Source of the DNA: Spirogloea muscicola
Taxonomy: Eukaryota > Streptophyta > Zygnematophyceae > Spirogloeales > Spirogloeaceae
DNA length: 16,132 nucleotides
NCBI GenBank assembly: GCA_009602725.1
Contig: WELB01000005.1
Span: 137,116-153,247, forward strand
Reading direction: 5' to 3'
Part shown: piece after piece, positions 1-15,200 of the stretch
Position numbering within the stretch: position 1 is the first letter of the stretch
Layout of the letters: each line of letters starts with the position of its first letter
Program-made: the position numbers and the translations under genes
Notes under the pieces: generated by a model
What the model was told of the DNA's origin: nothing
The model's database searches: none
What the model saw: the letters and a program-made list of their open reading frames with translations, nothing else

Positions 1-1367
1 CCGCGCCCGCCGCCGGTTGCGGCAGCTCAGCCTCACGGTGAAGGCCCCGGCACGGGCACGGCGAGGAGCCGCGGCGGCGCCGGGCGTCGGCCCGCGGATC
101 GCGCTCCCGCGGCGTACTCCCGGCCCGCTCTCCTCTCAAGGGGGTTGTCCAGAGATGGTTTACATAGCTGAAACCTCGATGCAGCAGGAATAGCTTGACA
201 GAAGCCTAGAGACGAGACACCTTGTCGGAGAATTGCTCGCCCATACTTGGACCGTCAGTGCCGCAGGAAAGGCTTGACACATGCGTGGAGATGGGACTCT
301 ATTCACCAGGCTGGACCGGATTAAAGTTGCTTGTCTTCCTTGTCCATTCTGGGACGAGGTCTGGGGGAGGGCTCTATGGGCGCATGAGGCTGCCGCGGTG
401 GAGTTGCGGGTAGTAGCTAGGGGGCAGGCGTGTTCGCCTCAGATAGACAATACGCCCATAGGCCGGCGAACCCCTTTCCACAGGTAGCGCTACCATGGCT
501 CAGTGCGCTGCTTCAGATACTTCTCCAGCCCAGTAAGCTGGTTCTTTGTATCAACACGTTCAATACAACAGCAGGCGAACGCCCGTATCCCCCTGCCAGC
601 CTGCCCACCGGGGCGACGCAGCTCACAACATCGCCTGGTCGCCGCTGCTTTCCAGCTGCATCTGCCTCCGCTGCTACCGCCGTCATGTGTGCCCGATCCC
701 GGTTGGCCACTCACAGCCGTTGGCCCCTAAAGGGGCTCCATCCCCTCCACTCCGCCCACTATCCAAATAATTCGTCCAGCAATGCATCACCACATTGCTT
801 TAGCATCTGGAGAACGAGCTGGTATTAGGCGAGGCTTCTCCGAGCCTTTGGTCGGAGCTGATATCAAAAATGTAGCGGGATCTGCTCAAGTTGCTGCCGA
901 TGGTCTATTGCTTGCATTCGCCGACGCTTTGCCTTCCCAACTTTTTCATCGGGAGACTGGATACACCTGGCTGTTCCAGCTTACCGAGGGCCAGCGCTTC
1001 AAGGGACGGGACACAGACTCGAGTCTGTTGTGCAGACGGTATGATCATGCTGGACATAAACAGCCACCTCCCCTTGGTGGAGCTCTTGTCACAAGCTTGT
1101 GGTATGCTTGCAAGTTGCCCTCCCGATGCCGTGCACTCGCACAGGCAAAGCTCGACTCAGCCTCAGCATCCCCTGCCACCATGAGACAAAGACAGATGGC
1201 TTTCGACCTTGGAAGTCAAATCTCCTTTCGAAACTCTAGTAACTTTGTACAGCTCCAGTCTGTGAAAGTCATGGCTAATTGTGACTTGTCCCTGTCACGG
1301 CTCCTCGCTCTCTTCACGTAAGCCTGTCGTGGCACAGGATGTGAAAGCACAGTCCACCGCACGGACA
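1..1367. other. No supported gene; PEX6 3' flank and GC-rich edge
   Basis: Directly below the PEX6 stop lies sequence with several short overlapping open frames on both strands, none with a recognisable domain. Part of it should be the PEX6 3' UTR. No TGTAA-type poly(A) signal (TTACA on the plus strand) was seen close to the stop; the only one noticed is at 160-164, about 1.2 kb away. Bases 1-150 are markedly GC-rich and open in one plus frame to a TAG at 188-190, so they may be an exon of a neighbouring gene. Nothing identifies it. Confidence 0.5.
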
Positions 1368-7289
<5,922 letters not shown>

Positions 7290-7380
7290 GGCGGAGGCCG
7301 CTGTGATCACCTTCCGGTTGCGATGCTTGTGAGCTGCTGCCTGCGAACGTCTCCAGCGACGTAAGATAGAAGAAGACCTA

Positions 7381-7435
7381 CCCTAAACCCTACACCCTAA
7401 ACCCTAAAGCCCGCACCCCAACCCTAAATCCGAAA
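7381..7435. repeat. Short interstitial telomere-like repeat (CCCTAAA type)
   Basis: Four exact CCCTAAA units (7381-7387, 7395-7401, 7402-7408, 7422-7428) are mixed with degenerate ones (CCCTACA, TCCGAAA) in a roughly 7-base rhythm. The motif is the plant and green-algal telomere unit TTTAGGG. The patch lies about 90-150 bases upstream of the PEX6 ATG, in its promoter or 5' UTR. It is too short and degenerate to be a working telomere. Confidence 0.85.
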
Positions 7436-8214
7436 CAAGGCCATGGCCCCCTTCGGCAGAACCACTTTCTCCTCACATGAAATCAACACTTAACATATGC
7501 TATCCACATGCTTCTGCTTCAAGTGTAGGGGCCTAAGCAAGTCCCCTGACACACGCGCATGAGACTGGTTGCCTGAGTGGCCCAGCCATGCGTTGCAGCT
7601 TGGAATGCGCAACAGCAGCACAGTGCGCACTCGACGCTGCAAGACCGGCGGCAGGAGCCGCCTCGTTGCCACGACATCGCAGGCGTTGCTGTAGTTGGCG
7701 GAGCTGCAGTGTGGGCTTGACATGCAGGCGAGGGACAAGAACTTCTGACATCCTCCAGCTGCATGCGCTGCTCCGGCTATACTGGGGCCGCTGCTTGCCG
7801 CCCACCAAGGAGCCTGAGGGCCGAGCCAGCCGACTGCGCTAACATATGGCAGCATGTTTGCCACCTCAAGCCAACACTGCGCATCCATCGTACGGGCGGA
7901 GCAGCAGCCCCTGGCTGACGGCCACAGCGGCGGCGGCTCAGGCTCAAGCTCGCAGCAGCAAAGGACGCCTCGGTCCAAGCAGCCGCTTGAAGCCGAGTAA
8001 AGATTGCAGTCCAAGCTGCTGCTGCGACTGGCACTAACTCCAGCAGCGGCCTTAGCTGTGCGCATTTCTACCAAAGATCGGCTGGTACGGCTCCTGGGTA
8101 GGGACCAGCTGTGGGGCTGACATTTTCGTCATATCCACATTTTGTCATTATTGTCAATGCCAAGAATTTCTCAGACTTGCCGTGCTGTCAGATTCGTGGC
8201 TTCACACCTGCACA

Positions 8215-8219
8215 TTACA
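8215..8219 (-). terminator. Candidate poly(A) signal TGTAA for the kinase
   Basis: TGTAA is the usual green-algal poly(A) signal. This is the first one noticed below the kinase stop and would give a 3' UTR of about 0.7 kb, a length common in chlorophytes. The call rests on the five-base motif and its position only. Confidence 0.4.
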
Positions 8220-8926
8220 AAAGCTTGTGGTCTAATGTACACAAGCAGCTTGATGATCTGATGGCGTGATGCACTGCTCCAGAAGCCGTGCGACGTGACA
8301 CAGCAGCAAACCTGAGCAGGAATTGGCAGCACACAGCACATGTGCAAGCCATTTCAGTTCATGAAACGTTCTTAAGCAGGTCCAGAAGGGTCATCTCAAC
8401 ACAGGAACACCATGCCGATCAGATGTTCTCGTCAGACGTGGATTCGTGAGCTACGTGCTCGGGCTATCAGTTCTGCCACTAAAGCCGTGAACTGCAGTAG
8501 GGTTAGAATATCGCCGCTACACTGCTGCCACTGCCACCAGGGCACCTGGAGAATATACCTACAACTTAGCCGCCAAGCCAGGAGCAAGCAATCAACGAGG
8601 CAACACTTGTCAGCAACATGCACCTAGCTTCATGCTGCTTCACTGTCAGCCCCCCGTGAATGCGGATCTCCAAAGTGCTGGCCATGATATGTTAGATTCC
8701 TTCCACAGCGATGTTGCTGAGGCAAAATTGATGTCAAGAAGGGATGTCAAAGAGACGTCAAGCTGGAGACCTCTAAGAGATGATCAGATCGAGACATCGG
8801 CGGGTGGAGTTGTATCCACCGGAAGAATGTGCTCTCAGGTGAGCAAGTCAATGCTGCCTGCTTGTTGCACAAATAGTGGCGAGAGCAACAGCAGGTGCAG
8901 CGAGCTGGCAGCCTTCTATCTACTGT

Positions 8927-9265
8927 TCAAGGCACCTTGTTGAGGTAGTGCCCGAGGACATCAGAGAGCTTGCGGAAAGTGATGGGCTTTGAGATGAACT
9001 CGTCCATGCCATGAGCAGCGCACTGGTTCACGCACTCTTGGAATGCATTCGCCGTGACTGCCACGATCGGCAGCCGCCCACGGACACTGCCGCTCTCGCT
9101 GGGAGAAGTGCCAGGCGGTGAGGGCAACTGCGGCGCCGGCGGTGGCGGCGAGGTTGCAGTAAGCGGCGGCAGCGACGGGTCCCAGCTGCCGGTCGCCTCG
9201 TAGCTGCGCACATGTCGCGTGACCTCCAGCCCGTCCATGGCAGGCATGCAGATGTCCATGAGCAC
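8927..9265 (-). CDS. Kinase last exon: receiver phosphorylation site and stop
   Basis: It encodes [19 protein letters not shown] with the phospho-acceptor Asp at 9256-9254, a Pro/Ser-rich insertion, [11 protein letters not shown] and [14 protein letters not shown] with the conserved Lys (8989-8987). It ends at TGA 8929-8927. All five receiver signature residues are present across the last three exons. Confidence 0.95.
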   Translation of the reverse strand: MLMDICMPAMDGLEVTRHVRSYEATGSWDPSLPPLTATSPPPPAPQLPSPPGTSPSESGSVRGRLPIVAVTANAFQECVNQCAAHGMDEFISKPITFRKLSDVLGHYLNKVP

Positions 9266-12200
9266 CTGCATGCAGAGTGGACCATTGCCATGAGCTTGAG
9301 AATCTATAGATTGGCCGCTTTGCAATATGGCTCAGCATCATTGCTGACATACATATGTGCTTCAAGAGGGTCAGCTTGGAGGAGGATATCTAGTAAGTTC
9401 TCTGCTTAGACTTCTCTGTTGATGGCAGATGCGGCGTACCAGATCGTAGTCACGTGTGCGCAGCGCCTGGACAGCCTCGAGGCCATCTGCCGCCACATCA
9501 GCCTGCAAGCCGAGGCGCTTGAGCATGGACATAGCCACCATAACGTTGACCTGGGGCATGTCCACCACACGCCAGTGAGGCAGCATTAGCAAGGCTACGA
9601 CTGACGCTTGCGTCATTACTAGCTGCCAAGGCACACAACCATGGCCGCAGTGACTCTTGACAAGATTCCACGCTCCAAGCTCTCAAAGCAAACACCTCAA
9701 CTGTAACCCCTCTGAGTAACTGTGGACCCCACCTTGTTGTCTTCGGCTAGCAAAATGCGTGGCCGCTTGTTATCGGGCGCTTTGAGCCTGGTGACTGCGT
9801 TGGCCTGAGCTTGCGGAGGCGCCGCCTGGCTGCCCCCCTTGAGCCGCGGTGCACCGTCCTCGGTGGCGGCACTTGAGCTGGCGCCCTTGCTGCCTCTGGT
9901 GCTGTCACCTTCACCAGGCTGCGGGAGTGCATCACCCAGCTGGGACGCCGCGGGGCTCAGCTTGCGGTCGAGCCACTCGCGCCGCTTTCCCAGCACTGAG
10001 CCCGCACCCTTGTCACGATCGACGCCGCTGTCACTGCCACCGCAGCCGTTGCCTGGATCATCCCTGGCAGCATCCGTCGCCGCCGGCAGCGCCGCTGCCG
10101 CTGCAACCCCTGGCAAATCTGGAGGTGGGGCATACAGTGATGGCGGCAGCGGCGCTGCCGGCACAAGCAGCCGTCCGCCTGGCACAGACTGCTGCAGTCG
10201 TCGCAGGCCAGGGATGGCGCTCATTGCCAAGTTCCCGCTGCCAGTGCTTCCAATGCTACTGCTGCTGGAAAGGCGGCTCAGCGGCGCCGAGGACAGCCCC
10301 GAAACCGGCTTCTCACTGTGGCCCGTGGCACCTGCTGCTGCCGCCACCGCCGCAGCATCTGGTGGCAGCAGCTGGCATGGTACTGTGAAGTAGAACGTGG
10401 ACCCCTTGCCGACCTTGCTTTTGAGCCAGATCTCGCCACCCATTAACTCCACCTGAGAATGTATCAGCCAACAGCCAGGGCTGAATTCAGGGATTTACAG
10501 CCAACAGCACTGAGAGCAGCATGAGGAGATGGCCTTCCAGGTGCTCAAAGCAATAGCAATGCTTTGCTGCAAAGGGCTAGGTTGCCAATGCTCTAGTCAG
10601 CTACTTCATGTGCGGCAGCACAGAGCTCTGCTCTCACTGATGGCCTCTCTAACAACAGGGACAACTCCACAACAACTCCTAAGACTGCTGTGTTTGTGGA
10701 GAAATGCCTTCTCATGACAATTGCCGACAGATTGCCGGGAGAAGTAGCCTCTCACCAGCTGCTTGCAAATGGCGAGGCCGATGCCAGCCCCTCCATACTG
10801 ACGCGTGCTGCTACCGTGCACTACTGAGAACTTCTCAAAAAGCTGCGGGAAATTCTCGGCCGGGATGCCTGTCAAAGCCCGCACGCACGCACGCGCATCA
10901 GGCTGCAGGTACAGAGCGCCTGCACATTCTTGAGCGGCCCCGCAATGCAGGCCCGGCAGCACCGCACTCTTTCACATCTTCGTTCTATCCTTGTTCTGAA
11001 CAATGTCCAGAGCTACTAATGACTGCCAAGGTGGCTGTGTACAGCTATTCTGGCGGCAGCATACCAATGCCGGTGTCCTCCACCTCAAACTGCAGCCAGA
11101 TGTCGGCCGCCGGCTGCGGCGGCCTCGTGGCGCCACTGCCAGCGCACTCTGGCCCACTCCCTGCTGCCACTCCCGGCGCCGCCGCCTCCTGCTGGGGAAG
11201 CAAGCTTGAGCCTTATATATGTCTATGTATGACTGCCCACACATGGGCAGTCAGTTCTGCCAACCTGTGGGGCTCCGCTCCACATTCTGCTGATCGATGC
11301 AGCCTTACCTGCATCTCCCACTGCGGTCTACCAACATAGCACACGACTTGCACCACTACTGCGTGAAATGGACTCAACACTATTTTGCTTTTACTGTTAT
11401 GTGGCTGCTATTACTTCTTGGCTCGCCGCACCTGCTTGGCAGCGGGCTCGTGTGGTGGGAGGGCGTTTGCGGCATTGAGGTCGAGCGGCGTCACTGCCCT
11501 GGCTGCGGCGTCAGCACCCTCCCTGGCTGCCCCTATCGGCCGCTTCCGCAGCGGCGACTTCTTCTGCCGCTTGCGCTCACTGTCATCAGAGGCAGCAGCT
11601 GCTGCCTTTGCAGCCACTGCCACCGCTGGCACCGCCACTGGTGAGTCCTGCAAGCCCGGTTGGCTGATAGTGGTAGCAGCTGCCGGCAGGGGCGGTTCCT
11701 GGCAGGCAGCCTTGGTGTTGTTGTGGGCGCCAGCCGGCAGAGGCTCAGCGGAGGTTTTCTGTGGGGCCACACCGGCGCGTGACGACTCGGCACTGTGCAG
11801 CCGGAGCCACTCCATCTGGCTCTCCAGGCCGCTTGGCTTGGCGGCAACCGATGGCTGCTCCGCCCAAGTCACGCCGTCACTTGTGGCCACAGCAGCGGCC
11901 GCCGCGTCGGCGCTTGTGACAAGCCGCGAGAGCTCTCCGGAGCCTGCTGACACGGGCGGTCCCCCAGGTCTGCTCAAAGTACGCAGCCGGATGTCCACAC
12001 GGCCCTCCCGCGTGAATTTGACAGCATTGAAGACCTGCGAGGCGCCCACCTCTCAGCAACTTTGCTCCTATGCACCATGTAGACCAGTCATGATTGCACT
12101 ATGAAATCAAGTAATTGCACGTTATTGCATCTGCAGTCATCCACCCTGCAAGTTGATAGATTGATCACCTAAGCTACTCAGTATGCTACATCTAGCGGCA

Positions 12201-15200
12201 TTGGCGTGTGAAAAGCGGCAGAAGGCATAAAGAGACTGATACACAAGCCTCAAGTTACTCAAAGTAAGAAATGTGTGACTCTCAATCATACGGCACCAGC
12301 GCTGGTAGCAAACATTGTCAATGATCGGATCACTAAGCGCACCACGTTGCTGAGAATCTGCTTGACGCGGATGGGGTCCCCAATCACCTGCAGCACGCCA
12401 AGCCGGCCATGACAATCAGTAATCGCCTCTGCCGTGAGGTAGTGGAAGTTGCAGTCCGAAAATTCAACTAGTGTCAAAATGATATAAAGAATTTGCTGTG
12501 GAACAGCAGATGTTGCGGCCAACCACTGCAAGTCTTTCATGTATACAGGGATCGTAGTACCTGGAGGGGCACATTCTCGGCGACGTGCGCATGGACCTCG
12601 ACGCTGGACCCAAGCGCTGCCGCCAGCGCTGTGTCCAGCACATATTTGACAGCGCGGCGCGGTGACATGTTCCGCAGCTCCAGCTTCAGCTCGCCTGCGC
12701 AGTGAAGAGATGTCGCAACCACCACCAGACTCAGCCGCCGCCGCTCGTTGCCTCGCACCACGGTTCGGCAAGTCCAGAGAGGGGGGAGAGAACTCCAACC
12801 AGCTTCGCTTTTGGAGAGGTCAAGAATGTCGGAGACAATGGCGAGCAGGACGTTTCCACTGAAGACCAGCGCATCCACGAGCTCACGCTGCTCCAGGGAA
12901 AGGTCATCCGCTGCAAGCGCCTGTGCCATGCCTGCGGCGGCCCACGCCAGTGGCAGCATCCTGAGCGGTCGTTCTCCTGCTGAGTACCAGAGTGAAACTG
13001 CGGGACTGAGAACACAAGGAGAGCTGCCAAACAGCGTGCAGCAGGGGTGCATCTCACCGAGCACGCCATTCAGCGGGGTCCGGATCTCGTGTGACATCAG
13101 CGCAAGGAAGCTGTTCTTCGTGCGAATCGCCTCGTCTGCATCCCCACCGGCAGCCGCCAATGCAGCGGGCCGCTTGTCACTCACTGTACAATGGCGCACA
13201 AGCTGCAGCAACAAGACTTGTGCTGTGCTGTGGCCGGCCAGTAGGAAGCTGGATGCGACGCGACCAACCGGCCAGCTCAATAGAGCGGCGCAGCTCCTTC
13301 TCGGCAGCTTCACGCACCGCCACCTCCTCGCGCAGTTTTGCCAAGCGCTCCGAGTCGACCGTCTGCACTTGAAGGTCACGAAGTCAAGGTGAACAGCAGT
13401 CGTTCCTAGGATGGTGTTTACAATGGTCTGCTGCCCCCCCCTGACTACTTGCGATGGTGGCAGTGGCAATCACGGCCGGCTGGCCAGACGGACCTGCTCG
13501 GTGATATCAAGGAAGCAGCAGGAGCCGCCAACAACTTCGCCGGCAGCACTGCGCAGCGGCTCGCACGTGGCCATGTACACGCGCAGGCCAACATCGGGCG
13601 CCAACAGGCGGTGCTCCTGACGGCACGGAGCGCCGGTTGCCAGCACGCGCCGCTTCATCGCCTCGAGCTCTGCCAGGCCCGGGGTGTCGCCCAGCAGCTC
13701 TCGGTCGGTCTTGCCCACAATGTCCTGTGCTCACCATCAACTCAACTGCGATCAGATAAGCTTGAAAGCAATCTTAAGGCCAACATATAAACAAGTCAAT
13801 TAGCCACTTGCCGCCAGCCCCCTATTCAGAAGGAGCTGTCTCAGCAACTGCTAGGAGCTGCCGACCGTGGCGCCGCTCCCTTTTGGCGACAAAAGTGAGC
13901 CTCTGTGCTGCCGGCTGGCAGCTGCAGGATATTGTTGCAGCAGCATGAGTCAGAGGCAAGAGCTAAAAGTCTGGTGCGTGAGGGCGTACCGTTGGCTTGT
14001 AACGTGCAGGCGCGTTGTAAATAAAGCTGCACAGACTCTCCAAGCGCAGTACCTCATCAGCTACATGAAACGACTGATTGCTTGGCGATGCTAACAAAGT
14101 TGATATTGGCGGCACCCAGAGATAAGAGGCAAGATAGGTGCAGCGGCAGTGACATAGTCGAGAACCCACGTGTATCGCAGATCGCGGTTGTACTGACTGA
14201 ACACCAGCGGCAGCTGGTGCAGCGAGGACGCAAGCATGGACTCCGTGGCTGCCGCCGAGCCCGCTGTGCGCGGCTCAGCCGCCGCTGTGCCCGCAACCTC
14301 CTCTGTAGTGCAGAGTGCCGGAAGTGTTGATAGGGAACAGATGACCAGTGGCCAGTCAGCCGGCTGGTGGCAGGGGACATGAGTGCCAGCGGTGCTGGCG
14401 TTATCGTGCGCCGTACCCACACACACATCACTGGAACGTGCTCACACTAGCACACACCCACGCACTGCCCACGTGTGCCCAGAGGGACAGACGTGCACGA
14501 CACACACAGACCTGGCAGGAGGCTGCCCTGGCCCGCAGCCATGCCCCTGATGCCGCGCTCCTCCTTGACACGCTTCTCCAGAAGCTCCATGTGCTTCTTG
14601 AATTCCGCGAGCTGCCGCGAGCCCCGTGGCCAGTGAGGGCCTCAGCGGCAGTGGTCCCACCAACAGGGGGCTTGCAAGAAGATTGCTGTGTCTCAAACAG
14701 AATAGGAGGAGTATGAAACAGGCGGCGACGCCGTAAACAGTGGTATAATTGATTGGCGGCAGGAAGGCACCTGCCGGCTGAGGTCCTGCGCGAGTGTCCG
14801 CCAGCCGCAGACGTGCTCCTGACTGGGCTCCGACGCCGCCGCCGCTGGCGCCGGCGCCGCCACCGGCGGCGATGGGGCCGGCGCCGCGCCGGCCTGCAGG
14901 CCTCGCTCCTGCTCCAGCTGCACACGGCCGAGGTCTACGTGCTGGCCGTCAGCCATCGCCTCAGCTCCTTTGTGCTTGGCCACTCAGGCCCTCCAGATGA
15001 TGCTCTCTATTAACGCACTTATCAGATATATTGTATAATTCCATAACTTTGTCTGTCGTTATATGAATTGCTTCATCTTCCCTTACATTATCAAACATCT
15101 TCCCCTTACGTTATCTAACAGATCTGGTCCTCTTTCAAACATACACAATCCATGTCCTGAGGAGCAGGCTGCGCTGCGCCCGAGATCCAAAAGATAGTGG

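Larger units (their letters stand above)
7290..8926. other. Intergenic region: kinase 3' flank and PEX6 promoter
   Basis: The upper part (8926 to about 8200) is probably the 3' UTR of the kinase. The lower part should hold the PEX6 promoter and 5' UTR, including the telomere-like patch. The longest open frame is 8074-7490 on the minus strand (194 codons, Cys- and Ser-rich); it shows no domain and overlaps similar-sized frames, so I do not call it a gene. Confidence 0.55.

Noticed and set aside
782-1321. 179-codon plus-strand open frame in the 3' flank
   Set aside because: It matches no family I know, shows no clear codon pattern, and overlaps other open frames. It may be chance.
7490-8074. 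194-codon minus-strand open frame between the two genes
   Set aside because: Cys/Ser-rich, no domain, and similar-length frames overlap it on the same strand. More likely promoter or untranslated sequence.
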